A DNA stretch of 64,000 nucleotides from Mycolicibacterium chlorophenolicum (GCF_001044235.1 NZ_JYNL01000023.1:1084-65083), one strand, 5' to 3'. Positions 1 through 8,352 are shown, numbered from the stretch's first letter. The notes: generated by a model from the letters alone, not told the origin. Translations and numbers: made by a program.

Positions 1-40
1 GGGACTACCAACCCCGCGGCGTCCCCTGCGGCCGCCCACG

Positions 41-71
41 AAAAAAGCCCTGAACCCCAACGAGGGTTCAG
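41..71 (-). terminator. Intrinsic terminator of the tRNA-Gly gene
   Basis: Read on the minus strand, an 8-bp perfect stem CTGAACCC/GGGTTCAG (71-64 pairing with 57-50) closes a 6-nt loop and is followed after three bases by six T (A41-A46 on the plus strand). It lies 30 nt beyond the 3' end of the tRNA. A stem plus U-run is a classic factor-independent terminator, and U-runs of this kind are uncommon in mycobacteria. Confidence 0.85.
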
Positions 72-100
72 AGCTATTCGGATGTCTTGCAACATCACAA

Positions 101-174
101 TGGAGCCGATGACGGGAATCGAACCCGCGTATTCAGCTTGGGAAGCTGATGTTCTGCCATTGAACTACATCGGC
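101..174 (-). tRNA. tRNA-Gly (anticodon CCC)
   Basis: The minus strand gives a full cloverleaf. The acceptor stem is GCCGATG/CATCGGC, the anticodon arm is TCAGC-TTCCCAA-GCTGA with anticodon CCC (reads GGG codons), and the T-arm contains GGTTCGATTCC. The terminal CCA is encoded (103-101). A terminator follows at 41-71, so the gene is probably monocistronic. Confidence 0.95.
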
Positions 175-210
175 ATGTTTCGAACGAGAAGGCTAACACG
201 GTCCGCGACC

Positions 211-274
211 GCGCCGAGTGTGCACTCAGGGCGGAAATACAGCCCGCGAGGCGCCCTGAGCGCACACTCGGCGC
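211..274. repeat. Imperfect 23-bp inverted repeat, dyad family A
   Basis: Arms 211-233 and 252-274 pair over 23 bp with one mismatch around an 18-nt centre. The arm contains CGAGTGTGCACTCAGGGC, a sequence shared with the dyads at 8353-8409 and 19756-19812. It lies between the divergent tRNA-Gly and dcd genes, so it is not a simple terminator between convergent genes; it could be a protein-binding dyad or a small mobile palindromic repeat. Confidence 0.75.
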
Positions 275-319
275 CAGGCTGAGCACCGCTGACCCCGACA
301 CCGCCGTTACGCTCGTCCC

Positions 320-892
320 GTGCTGCTCTCCGACCGCGACATTCGGGCCGAGATCGACGCCGGCCGACTCGGCGTCGACCCGTTCGACGACAGTCTGATC
401 CAGCCGTCCAGCGTCGACGTCCGCCTCGACAACCTGTTCCGGGTGTTCAACAACACCCGCTACACCCATATCGACCCTGCGCAGCGCCAGGACGACCTCA
501 CCACGTTGGTCGAGCCCAAAGAGGGGGAGCCCTTCGTCCTGCACCCGGGGGAGTTCGTCCTCGGGGCCACCCTGGAACGCTGCTCGCTGCCCGACGACCT
601 GGCCGGGCGGCTCGAAGGTAAGTCCTCCCTCGGCCGTCTCGGCCTGCTCACGCACTCGACGGCCGGGTTCATCGATCCCGGGTTCACCGGGCACATCACT
701 CTCGAGCTGTCCAACGTCGCGAATCTGCCGATCACGCTGTGGCCCGGCATGAAGATCGGGCAGCTGTGCCTGCTGCGGCTGACCAGCCCGGCCGAGCACC
801 CCTACGGCAGCGACAAGGCCGGCTCGAAGTATCAGGGTCAGCGTGGTCCCACGCCGTCGCGGTCCTACCAGAACTTCATCCGATCCCGCTGA
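320..892 (+). CDS. dcd: dCTP deaminase, dUMP-forming
   Basis: 190 aa, the usual length of mycobacterial Dcd (Rv0321 type). It converts dCTP to dUMP for thymidylate synthesis; the actinobacterial enzymes of this group are bifunctional deaminase/diphosphatases. The N-terminus [15 protein letters not shown] and the trimer core [10 protein letters not shown] are characteristic. The active-site segment [11 protein letters not shown] followed by [11 protein letters not shown] and the C-terminal [13 protein letters not shown] that closes over the nucleotide are all present. The start is GTG at 320; no in-frame alternative fits the family N-terminus better. It stands alone, 140 bp before the next gene. 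Confidence 0.97.
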   Translation: MLLSDRDIRAEIDAGRLGVDPFDDSLIQPSSVDVRLDNLFRVFNNTRYTHIDPAQRQDDLTTLVEPKEGEPFVLHPGEFVLGATLERCSLPDDLAGRLEGKSSLGRLGLLTHSTAGFIDPGFTGHITLELSNVANLPITLWPGMKIGQLCLLRLTSPAEHPYGSDKAGSKYQGQRGPTPSRSYQNFIRSR

Positions 893-949
893 GCCTCGCA
901 GAACCGTCACAGCGGGAATCCCGCGACGGCTAGTAATGTCATAAGTAGT

Positions 950-1019
950 GGCGCGAACTGCCGTGTCTTCTCGGCGTTCAGCTAACAGCGACCGATGTAA
1001 CGCAGCAGCAGTTCGCGCC
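950..1019. repeat. 11-bp perfect inverted repeat upstream of the DUF7159 gene
   Basis: GGCGCGAACTG (950-960) and CAGTTCGCGCC (1009-1019) are perfect complements separated by 48 nt. They sit in the 209-bp region between dcd and the GTG at 1102. A long-loop RNA stem in the 5' leader of the downstream gene, or two half-sites, are both possible. There is no T-run, so it is unlikely to terminate dcd by the intrinsic route. Confidence 0.5.
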
Positions 1020-1101
1020 GATGAAGTACTAGTTGTCGGCTCACAGTGCGCAGGTGAGCGCGGATGACCACCAGGCTGCAGCAAACATTTGGAGGGGTGG
1101 A

Positions 1102-2706
1102 GTGGACATCGTACTGGGTGTGTCGATGACACCTACGACGGTCCGCATGGTGCTGGTCGAAGGCGAAAAGGCCGACGGTGTCACCGTCGACCACGACGTC
1201 TTCAACGTCGCTTCCGTCGACGGCTCGGCAAACGTCGCCGAGCAGGTTGTCGCCGCGATCCAGGGCACCAAGGAGAGCGCGGAGACCGGCGGACATCACC
1301 TGAAATCCATCGGCGTCACGTGGAGTGACCACACCGAGGCCTCGGCGCTTCGTGATGCACTCACCGCTCACGGCATCGACGACGTCATGCTCGTCGCCGA
1401 GAGCCACGCCGCTTCATCCCTGGCGCAGGCCGTCGGGCGTGCCGTCGGATACGACACCACCGCGCTGCTGTTCGTCGACCGCGACACCGCGACGCTGTCG
1501 GTGGTGCGCACCGACGACGGATCGGTGGTCAAGGTGCTCAGCCGCACGCTGCACAGCGCCGACGCGATGGCGGTGCTGACCGAGATGGCCGGCGCCGTCG
1601 CCGCCCAGGAAGCACCTCCGCAGGGCCTGTTCGTCGTGGGCTCCGGTGTCGACGTCAGCTCGGTCAAGGCCCACCTCGAGCACCTCGTCGCCCTACCGGT
1701 CAGCGCACCCGACGACGCCGAGCTGGCGCTGGCCCGCGGCGCGGCCCTCGCCTCGGCCACTGCTCCCGCGTTCGAGGCCACCACCGTCGGCCTGGCCTAC
1801 TCGCAGGATCCGGACGGCGCCACGGCGGGCTCCCTCTACGCGGGCCTCGCCGGCGCAGACACCCAACTGGCCGCGGTCGACGCCGACGAGGTCGTGGACG
1901 AGTTCGCGCCGACCGAGATGCGCGAGATCGAGGAGGGGCGCAAACCGTTCCTGCTCGTCGGGAGCGCACTGACGTCGATCTTCGTGATCGGCGTTGTCGC
2001 GCTGGTCATTTCGCTCGCGGTCAGCATCCGGCCCACGGTCGACTCCCGGCCCAGCCCCGCCCAGGCGGCCATCGTGCCGAGCAGTCAGGCACCCGCCCCG
2101 AAGCCGATCGAGCAGGCGGCACAGGTGCCGGCGCCTCCGGCCCCCTCGGCGGAGACCATCAAGCCGCCCGTTCCCGTCGCGGTACAGCAGACCCCGCAGC
2201 AGGCGCCGCGCACTGTGTACGTCGAGCAGGCCCCCGCCCCGGCGCCCGCCGCTCCGGCCCCTGCCCCCGCGCCTGCGGCACCGGCTCCCGCCCCGGCGGC
2301 ACCTGCTCCGGTGGTCGCGCCGCCGGTCGTCGTGCCGCCGCCGGTGATCGTGGTGCCGCAGCGGCAGTGGCCCGTGTGGTCGCCGCCGAAGCCGGCGTGG
2401 ACGTGGCCGAGCAAGCCGCAACAGGCACCCGAGCCCGAAGAGCCGGAGACCCCGTGGACGCCGCCGTGGAGCCCGCCGAAGACACAGCAGCCGCAGGTGC
2501 CACAGGTACCCCAGGTGCCGCAGACGCCGCAGTGGCCCGGCTCAGGCAGCGGATCGAACTCGTCCTCGGGCCGCGGTGACAACGACTACGGCCGTGGCTC
2601 AGGCGGATTCGGCGACTCCGGCTCGTCGCGCGGCAGCAGCGGGTCCTCCGGCGGCGGTAACAACTGCTTCCTGATCTTCTGCGCGCCCGGCGGTGGCCGC
2701 GGTTAG
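1102..2706 (+). CDS. DUF7159-type membrane protein with degenerate actin/Hsp70-like domain and proline-rich tail
   Basis: 534 aa from GTG 1102, chosen because GGAGG lies 6 nt upstream and because the family begins VDIVLGVSMTPTTVRMVL; an in-frame TTG at 1033 lacks such a site. The N-terminal ~280 residues look like a reduced actin/Hsp70 fold: LGVSMTPTTVRMVLVEG in place of phosphate loop 1, LLFVDRDTATLSVV in place of loop 2, and a C-terminal PDDAELALARGAALA helix. One transmembrane helix follows (about residues 283-309). Then comes a long Pro/Ala-rich region and a Gly/Ser-rich end closing with two cysteines (NNCFLIFCAPGG). The tail is probably outside the membrane. The function is unknown. The stop overlaps the convergent dioxygenase by 4 bp. 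Confidence 0.85.
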   Translation: MDIVLGVSMTPTTVRMVLVEGEKADGVTVDHDVFNVASVDGSANVAEQVVAAIQGTKESAETGGHHLKSIGVTWSDHTEASALRDALTAHGIDDVMLVAESHAASSLAQAVGRAVGYDTTALLFVDRDTATLSVVRTDDGSVVKVLSRTLHSADAMAVLTEMAGAVAAQEAPPQGLFVVGSGVDVSSVKAHLEHLVALPVSAPDDAELALARGAALASATAPAFEATTVGLAYSQDPDGATAGSLYAGLAGADTQLAAVDADEVVDEFAPTEMREIEEGRKPFLLVGSALTSIFVIGVVALVISLAVSIRPTVDSRPSPAQAAIVPSSQAPAPKPIEQAAQVPAPPAPSAETIKPPVPVAVQQTPQQAPRTVYVEQAPAPAPAAPAPAPAPAAPAPAPAAPAPVVAPPVVVPPPVIVVPQRQWPVWSPPKPAWTWPSKPQQAPEPEEPETPWTPPWSPPKTQQPQVPQVPQVPQTPQWPGSGSGSNSSSGRGDNDYGRGSGGFGDSGSSRGSSGSSGGGNNCFLIFCAPGGGRG

Positions 2707-3716
2707 CTGTCCGCGATGCCGGCGCCCGCGAGTGCCGGCACGCTGTCTTCGGCGCGCCAGACCGACCGCGCGCCGGCCGTGAACCGCTCGAGCATGGTCA
2801 CGATGTTGTGTCCCTCCGGAGTGTGCCCCCAGATGCTGATCCCCTGATGGGTGGTGGGCGTCCACGTGGTCTCGTCGACGACGATCGGGTTCCACCCGAC
2901 CTCCCATTCGAAGCCCGACGGGGTGACGGCGTAGAACGACAACTCCTTGTCGTTGGTGTGCTGCCCGATCGACAGGGCCATCGCGAAGCCGAGGTCTTTG
3001 ACCCGCCGATACGCCAGCGCCATGTCGTCCAGTTCGGCGACCTGGATGTTGCAGTGCTGGATCCGGGTGCGAATGGGGTTGAGCGGCAACCTGTTCACCG
3101 CTGCGATCGCCACGCTGTGATGGCGCTCGTTGACACGCAGGAAGCGGATCTTGAACTTCAGGCCGCTGATGGTCTCGTCGATGTAGTCCGACAGCCGGGC
3201 GTCGAACACCCGGCGGTAGTAACCGTGCATCTGGTGCGGCTTCTTGGTGGCGATCGCGACGTGGCCCATGCCGTCCGCACCGGTCACGAATCCTCCGGGG
3301 GCGCCCAAGTGCAATGTCTGCGAACCACGTTCGGCGTTCACGTAGATCTCCTGCGCCAGCCCGTTGGGGCCGGGGAAGCGGACGAAGCGTTCGACGCCGC
3401 GCAGCCCCGCCTCCTCGGCCGTTCCCTCGGTCAGTGGTACATCGTGCGCGCGGATGCGCGCCTCGACGACCTCGAAGGTGTCGTGGTCGTCGACCTCCCA
3501 GCCCAGCGCAACGGTGTCCTCGGCGGGTCCGCGCTGGACGAGGAAGCGGCAGGCGTGGTCGTCGAGGCGGAATCGCATCAGCCCGGGCAGGGTCTCGTCG
3601 AGGTGCATGCCGATGGCGTCGCGACCGAAACGGCGCCAGTCGGAGAACTTCTCGGTCTCGATGACGAGGTAGCCCAGGTGCACCTTGCCGAAGATGTCGG
3701 CACTCATCGCGGTCAT
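2703..3716 (-). CDS. Type I extradiol (catechol 2,3-type) dioxygenase, VOC fold
   Basis: 337 aa with two VOC modules. The N-terminal half begins around VHLGYLVIET, and the catalytic half from residue ~150 carries the metal ligands His in GMGHVAIAT, His in RIQHCNIQVAE (~222) and Glu in GFEWEVGW (~270). This is the BphC/HsaC type, which opens a substituted catechol next to the hydroxyls using Fe(II) and oxygen. It is the third gene of a minus-strand operon: its ATG at 3716 overlaps the hydrolase stop (ATGA). A second in-frame ATG exists at 3707. The substrate cannot be told from sequence, but the partners suggest a phenylpropionate-like or similar aromatic acid. Confidence 0.9.
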   Translation of the reverse strand: MTAMSADIFGKVHLGYLVIETEKFSDWRRFGRDAIGMHLDETLPGLMRFRLDDHACRFLVQRGPAEDTVALGWEVDDHDTFEVVEARIRAHDVPLTEGTAEEAGLRGVERFVRFPGPNGLAQEIYVNAERGSQTLHLGAPGGFVTGADGMGHVAIATKKPHQMHGYYRRVFDARLSDYIDETISGLKFKIRFLRVNERHHSVAIAAVNRLPLNPIRTRIQHCNIQVAELDDMALAYRRVKDLGFAMALSIGQHTNDKELSFYAVTPSGFEWEVGWNPIVVDETTWTPTTHQGISIWGHTPEGHNIVTMLERFTAGARSVWRAEDSVPALAGAGIADS

Positions 3717-4579
3717 GCTGTGGCCCAGGCTGATTCGGAGGAGAGGAAGTCGCCGACGAGCTGATTGAACAGCTCGGCGCGTTCCCACTGGAACCAGTGC
3801 CCGGTGCGGGAGGTCATGACGAGTTCGGCGTTCGGCATCATCGTCAGCAGCATCTGCCCGCCGTCGGGTCGGTTGACCTTGTCGTCGCGGCCCCACAGCA
3901 CCAGGGTCGGGTTGGGGAGGTTCCTGAGCCGCCGGTCACGGGTGAGGTCCATCCGCCAGAGGGTGCGCGGGCCCGACGGGCGGCGCAGCGGTGGGTCGGC
4001 CACGACCTGCGGATCGATGGAGGCCTGGTAGCGCAGGTCGATCAGGTCGTCGGGCACCTCAGCCCCGTCGTGGACCAGGTAGGTGCGGATGAACGCGGCG
4101 AGCTTCTCACGGCTCGGCCCGTCGCCGCCGTAGTAGCTCAGCAAGCTCTTCAAGCCGTCGGTGGGGAGCCGACGCGTGATGCCGATGCCGCCGGGTCCCA
4201 TCAGCACCAGCTTGCCCACCCGCTGCGGGGTGTCCAGCGCCAGCCGCAGCGCCGCTGCGCCACCCAGGGAGTTGCCGACCAGATGGGCGCGCCCGATGCG
4301 CAACTCGTCGAGCATGCCGCGCAGGGCGTCCGCGAGATGGCCGTACGGGTCGTCGTGGTCGATGCGCTTGGAGGAGCGGCCGTAACCGGGCATGTCGGGC
4401 ACGAGGACGCGGTACGACGCGGCCAGCGCGTCGACGTTGCGCGAGTAGTTCGACATCCCCGACGCTCCGGGGCCGCCGCCGTGCAGCAGCACCACCGGAT
4501 GGCCGTCGCCGCCGGTGTCGGTCAGGAAGATCTCGGCGCCGTGGGCACGCACCGTGTATTCGGAATCGGTTCTGGTCAT
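3713..4579 (-). CDS. Alpha/beta hydrolase, meta-cleavage product hydrolase (MhpC/BphD type)
   Basis: 288 aa. The oxyanion motif LLHGGGPGASGMSNY and the nucleophile elbow GNSLGG (Ser104) are typical of C-C bond hydrolases acting on 2-hydroxy-6-oxo-dienoates. The acid lies in LWGRDDKVN and the base in RTGHWFQWE. It would split the ring-opened product of the neighbouring dioxygenase into 2-hydroxypentadienoate, the substrate of the hydratase at 6880-7668, plus an acid. It overlaps both neighbours by 4 bp (ATGA), so translation is probably coupled. Confidence 0.92.
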   Translation of the reverse strand: MTRTDSEYTVRAHGAEIFLTDTGGDGHPVVLLHGGGPGASGMSNYSRNVDALAASYRVLVPDMPGYGRSSKRIDHDDPYGHLADALRGMLDELRIGRAHLVGNSLGGAAALRLALDTPQRVGKLVLMGPGGIGITRRLPTDGLKSLLSYYGGDGPSREKLAAFIRTYLVHDGAEVPDDLIDLRYQASIDPQVVADPPLRRPSGPRTLWRMDLTRDRRLRNLPNPTLVLWGRDDKVNRPDGGQMLLTMMPNAELVMTSRTGHWFQWERAELFNQLVGDFLSSESAWATA

Positions 4580-6144
4580 GCTTCTTGCCTCACTCGGGGG
4601 GTTGCGGTGAATCCTGTGGGGGGTGCGGGCAGCGGATCCTGCCCGCCGGCGGCGTAGACGAATCCATCCGGACGGACCGCCACCACGGAGGCCTTCTTGG
4701 CCTGCATCCACCGGGTCAGCGCGGCATCGTCGTCGACGACACGTCCGGTGGCCGGCGAGGTTCCCGGCGGGGCCACCGCGACGATCGGCACGCCGGCCGC
4801 CCGCCACTGCTGCCAGGGCTGCTCGGGACCGGTGTGCAGGACCGTCCATCTGCCGCCGATCACGTCGTCGAGACGCACCCGGTGACCGTGGTCGTCGGTC
4901 ACCCAGGGTTGCGGGATCAACCAGCCCGTCGCGGGAATACCGTTGTGCGCCATCAGACCTGACGGGTACCGCGCGTCGGGGAGCCAGCGGTGCCGGCGCA
5001 GCCAGGTGGTGAAGTGGGGCAGCCTGACGGCCGCGCGGAAGGCCCGGTCGCGCAGCGTGGCGCGCACCGGGTTCTGTTCGACGATGAGCTTCCCGACCTT
5101 GACGGCCCGCCGGGTCACCTCTTTGACGTGAGGCAACCGTTCGGCCTGGTAGGTGTCCAGCACCGTCTCGGGCAGCGAGCCCGTGATCACGGCGTCGAGC
5201 TTCCAACACAGGTTGGCCACATCGCGTACCCCTGCGCACATGCCCTGACCGATCCACGGCGGCATCGCGTGGGCGGCGTCGCCGGCCAGGAACACCCGGC
5301 CCACCCGCCACCGTTCGGCGAACCGGACGTGATGGCTGTAGCACGCGGCGCCGATGATCTCGACGTCATCGGACGTGACCCCATGCGCGCCAAGTACTTT
5401 CCACAACGAATCGTCGCTGAGTAGGACCTTCTCGTCCTCGTCGTCACGGGCGGGGAACTCCCAGCGATGGTGCCCGAGCGGAGTCGGGCAGTCGACGGCG
5501 GGGCGCGCCGGGTTGCAGTGGAAGCGCAGCCGGTCGTGGCCGGGCCACTCCCGGAGCACCTTGGTGTCGATGACGATCCAGCGTTGCGAGAAGGTCCGTC
5601 CGCCGAAGCCGATGCCCAGCTGCCCCCGCAGTGCGCTGGAGCCGCCGTCGGCGGCGATCACGTACCGGGCGCGGATCCGTCTGAACGCATCGTCGGTCAG
5701 GTCCGCCAGCATCAGTTCGACACCGTCGGGGCGCTGGAGCACGCGCAGGCATTCGTGCTCGAGAAGCACGGTGACGTTCGGAAAGCGGCCCACTCCCTCG
5801 CGCAGCACCGTGTCCACTGCGGGCTGGTAGATGAACTGCTGGGGCGGATGGCCGTTGCCCCGATCGGTGGGCAGCAGCGTGGCGAACGGGCGGCCGTCAG
5901 CGCCGACGAACGTGGCGCCCGCGCCGGGCTGCATGTCGGCGTTGAGCCGGTCGGCCAGTCCGACCTGTTGCCAGATCCGCACCACCTCCTCGTCGGTGGA
6001 GATCGCGCGGGCCCGGAAGTAGATGTCGGGATCCCGCTCGATCACCACGACGTCGAGGCCGCTGCGCCCCAACAGGTTCGCCGCGGTGGCGCCCACGGGG
6101 CCGTACCCGACGATGGCCACGTCGTACGTCGACGGATCGTTCAT
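4576..6144 (-). CDS. FAD-dependent aromatic hydroxylase (MhpA-like, 3-(3-hydroxyphenyl)propionate hydroxylase family)
   Basis: 522 aa class A flavoprotein monooxygenase. The FAD-binding Rossmann motif is GYGPVGATAANLLG at residues 13-26, followed by VVIERD. The second FAD motif GDAAHAMPPWIGQGM lies near residue 290. It would add a hydroxyl to a phenolic acid using NAD(P)H and oxygen, making the catechol for the dioxygenase. It is the first gene of the minus-strand operon and is transcribed away from the TetR gene, with both operator copies lying between them. The true substrate is not fixed by sequence; many mycobacterial members are annotated only by similarity to MhpA. Confidence 0.9.
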   Translation of the reverse strand: MNDPSTYDVAIVGYGPVGATAANLLGRSGLDVVVIERDPDIYFRARAISTDEEVVRIWQQVGLADRLNADMQPGAGATFVGADGRPFATLLPTDRGNGHPPQQFIYQPAVDTVLREGVGRFPNVTVLLEHECLRVLQRPDGVELMLADLTDDAFRRIRARYVIAADGGSSALRGQLGIGFGGRTFSQRWIVIDTKVLREWPGHDRLRFHCNPARPAVDCPTPLGHHRWEFPARDDEDEKVLLSDDSLWKVLGAHGVTSDDVEIIGAACYSHHVRFAERWRVGRVFLAGDAAHAMPPWIGQGMCAGVRDVANLCWKLDAVITGSLPETVLDTYQAERLPHVKEVTRRAVKVGKLIVEQNPVRATLRDRAFRAAVRLPHFTTWLRRHRWLPDARYPSGLMAHNGIPATGWLIPQPWVTDDHGHRVRLDDVIGGRWTVLHTGPEQPWQQWRAAGVPIVAVAPPGTSPATGRVVDDDAALTRWMQAKKASVVAVRPDGFVYAAGGQDPLPAPPTGFTATPRVRQEA

Positions 6145-6191
6145 GACTGTCTCACTGTTCGTCCGCGGGTCGTCGCCGACCGGAGCTTGTT

Positions 6192-6229
6192 CCGTAGTGA
6201 TCGTTACGGTAGTGTAGTGATCGCTACGG
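6192..6229. promoter_or_regulatory. Two tandem operator copies for the divergent TetR regulator
   Basis: Two near-identical dyads, GTAGTGATCGTTAC (6194-6207) and GTAGTGATCGCTAC (6214-6227), are centred on GATC and start exactly 20 bp apart, which is two helical turns. Both continue into GG on the right, and the first is flanked by CC/GG (6192-6209). They lie in the 109-bp gap between the hydroxylase ATG (6144) and the TetR ATG (6254). One TetR protein could therefore control both operons. No clear -10/-35 pair is assigned. Confidence 0.8.
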
Positions 6230-6253
6230 AGTCAAGAGGTGGAGGACGATCAC

Positions 6254-6883
6254 ATGCCAGACCAGCCCAAGCGCAGGCAACGCCGAGCCGACGGCGAACT
6301 CTCGCGGACGCGGATCCTCGACGCGGCCACCGAGATCGCCGCCGAACGGGGCTACGAGGGCACCAGCATCGGCGCGGTCAGCGCCAAGTGCGGACTGCCC
6401 GCCAGCTCCATCTACTGGCACTTCAAGGACAAGGACGACCTGATCGCCGCGGTCATCGAGCGCAGCTTCGGGAACTGGCTGACCGTCTGGCAGCTCCCCG
6501 ATGACGTGATCGCGCGGGACCGGCTGATGGAGGTCGCCACGGGCACCGCCAAAGCGGTACTGGACTCACCCGACTTCCTGCGGCTGGGCCTGATGCTCGC
6601 CCTGGAGCGGCGACCCGTCGAGCCGAAGGCCAGGGCCATGTTCGTCCAGGTGCGCCAGCGAGCCTTCGAGGCGCTGCAAACCAGCATCCGGGACCTCGGG
6701 CCCGCCCTCACCGAGGACCAGGTGAGCCAGCTGGCCACCTATGCGCTCGCCGGCGCCGACGGACTGTTCATCGCCAAGGAGATCGGCGGCGACACCGTCG
6801 ATCTCGTGGCCCTCTTCGCACTCCACGGCCAGGCTCTCTACGACACCGCGCTGCGCATGATCGCGGAGAACGAGCAGCGATGA
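6254..6883 (+). CDS. TetR-family regulator of the meta-cleavage cluster
   Basis: 209 aa. The N-terminal helix-turn-helix runs RTRILDAATEIAAERGYEGTS through CGLPASSIYWHFKDKDDL. The C-terminal ligand domain is typical in length. ATG 6254 is preferred: GGAGG at 6241-6245 is 8 nt upstream, whereas the in-frame GTG at 6239 has no ribosome site at a suitable distance. It overlaps the hydratase start by 4 bp (ATGA). Its position between two pathway operons, with paired dyads just upstream, suggests an autoregulated repressor released by a pathway intermediate; the ligand is unknown. Confidence 0.93.
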   Translation: MPDQPKRRQRRADGELSRTRILDAATEIAAERGYEGTSIGAVSAKCGLPASSIYWHFKDKDDLIAAVIERSFGNWLTVWQLPDDVIARDRLMEVATGTAKAVLDSPDFLRLGLMLALERRPVEPKARAMFVQVRQRAFEALQTSIRDLGPALTEDQVSQLATYALAGADGLFIAKEIGGDTVDLVALFALHGQALYDTALRMIAENEQR

Positions 6884-7668
6884 CCCTGAGCCGCGATGTG
6901 ATCGAACACGCCGCCGGTCTGCTGGCAGTGGCCGACGCCGATGCCACCCCGATCGGCCAGCTGACGCAGCAGTACCCGCAGATGGAAGTCGGCGACGCCT
7001 ACGCCATCCAGCAGGTCAACCTGGCGCACCGCGTGCAGCAGGGTCGAAAAGTCCTGGGCCACAAGGTCGGATTGACCTCCGAGCCGATGCAGACCCTGCT
7101 CGGTGTCGACGAGCCGGACTTCGGCTACCTGCTCGACGACATGGTGGTAGCCGACGGGTCGACCGTGCGGTGCGGCCGGTTCTGTGCCCCCCGCGTCGAA
7201 CCGGAGGTGGCTTTCCTGCTGCACACCCCGCTGCGGGGGCCGGGCATCACCGCCGCCCAGGTGCGGGCGGCGACCGAAGCGGTCGCCGTGGCATTGGAGA
7301 TCGTCGACAGCCGGATCGCCGACTGGAAGCTCACGCTGTGCGACACCGTCGCCGACAACGCGAGCTCCGCAGCCGTGGTGCTGGGACCGTGGGTGCGCTA
7401 CACCGACGATCTCGACCTGCCGGCGATGGCAGCCACGTTGTCGCTCAACGGCATCGAGATCGACAGCGGTCGCGGCAGCGCCGTGCTGGGTGACCCGGCC
7501 GAAGCCGTCGCCTGGTTGGCCAACGCGCTGGCGCCCTACGGAACCGACCTGCTGCCCGGCCAGTTCGTGATGTCCGGTTCCTTCACCACTGCCGCTTTCG
7601 TCCACGCCGGCGACACCGCGTCGGCGACGATCAGCGGCCTGGGCGAAGTCTCGCTGACCTTCTCGTGA
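6880..7668 (+). CDS. 2-keto-4-pentenoate hydratase (MhpD type)
   Basis: 262 aa of the fumarylacetoacetate-hydrolase-fold hydratase family. Diagnostic segments are VLGHKVGLTSEPMQTLLGV, EPEVAFLL (metal-binding acids), ALEIVDSRI and the C-terminal GEVSLTF. It adds water to 2-hydroxypenta-2,4-dienoate to form 4-hydroxy-2-oxovalerate. The following aldolase and acylating aldehyde dehydrogenase are not in this window, so they must be encoded elsewhere, perhaps shared with the sterol pathway. It is co-transcribed with the TetR gene. Confidence 0.93.
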   Translation: MTLSRDVIEHAAGLLAVADADATPIGQLTQQYPQMEVGDAYAIQQVNLAHRVQQGRKVLGHKVGLTSEPMQTLLGVDEPDFGYLLDDMVVADGSTVRCGRFCAPRVEPEVAFLLHTPLRGPGITAAQVRAATEAVAVALEIVDSRIADWKLTLCDTVADNASSAAVVLGPWVRYTDDLDLPAMAATLSLNGIEIDSGRGSAVLGDPAEAVAWLANALAPYGTDLLPGQFVMSGSFTTAAFVHAGDTASATISGLGEVSLTFS

Positions 7669-7675
7669 CCGGCGG

Positions 7676-8293
7676 TTAACCGACCGCGCTGATCGTCGCG
7701 TCGCAGATCGGCAGGTTCACCGGCAGCAGGTGTGACTCGGTGGTGTTGGGTGCCGTGACGACGAGGGTGCCGACGCGGCCGCACGGCTCCCCGGTGGTGG
7801 TGTCGATCGCGGAGGCCTGCACGTCGGCGGTGGCCTTCTCGCCCGGCTGCAGCTCCAGGTGGGGCGCAGAGTTCGCGGGCCGGCGCGCGACATGAACGAG
7901 GACGCCGCCGGCGGCCGTCACCAGGTCGGCGCCCGGATAACTCACCAGCACACACACCCCCGACGACACGTTCGTGAAGGTGACGTCCACCCTGCGCAGG
8001 GCGCCCTCCTCCGACACGGCGCCCGCCGCCACGTCCAGGTCGTCATTGGCGCAGGCCACCGGCGTCGCCGGCGGCGTCTCCGAGGGCTGGGGGACGGCCG
8101 TGGTGGCCGGAGCTACGGTGGTCTGCGGCGCCGCAGTGGTCTGCGGTGCCGCAGTGGGCTGAGGGACTGCCGACGAGGTGACCGGGCTCGCGGAGGCCTC
8201 CGGCTGATCGTTGCGATCAGCGCTGCACCCGGCCAGCAGGACTGCCAGGGCGACTGCGGGAACGGCGGCGCGGAGCAGGGGTGATGTGTTCAC
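7676..8293 (-). CDS. Secreted lipoprotein, probably DUF4232-like
   Basis: About 205 aa from GTG 8293, or 211 aa from ATG 8311. The signal peptide LRAAVPAVALAVLLAGC has a clear lipobox (LAGC, Cys23 from the GTG start). A low-complexity Thr/Ala/Pro/Gln linker with repeated PQTTAAP-type units follows for ~60 residues. The globular ~130-residue domain begins near CANDDLDV and contains RRVDVTFTNVSSGVCVLVSYPGADLV, as in DUF4232 proteins. The role is unknown. It converges on the hydratase with a 7-bp gap. Confidence 0.8.
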   Translation of the reverse strand: MNTSPLLRAAVPAVALAVLLAGCSADRNDQPEASASPVTSSAVPQPTAAPQTTAAPQTTVAPATTAVPQPSETPPATPVACANDDLDVAAGAVSEEGALRRVDVTFTNVSSGVCVLVSYPGADLVTAAGGVLVHVARRPANSAPHLELQPGEKATADVQASAIDTTTGEPCGRVGTLVVTAPNTTESHLLPVNLPICDATISAVG

Positions 8294-8352
8294 CGCATCA
8301 GTACAGGGCATCCGTGCCGCTACCGATCCCAATTTCGCCGGCGGGGCCCCCT

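Noticed and set aside
104..319. tRNA-Gly as an integration site for an island
   Set aside because: No integrase gene and no duplicated tRNA 3' end within the window.
1033..1101. TTG 1033 as the start of the DUF7159 gene
   Set aside because: No ribosome site; GTG 1102 has GGAGG at 6 nt and gives the family N-terminus.
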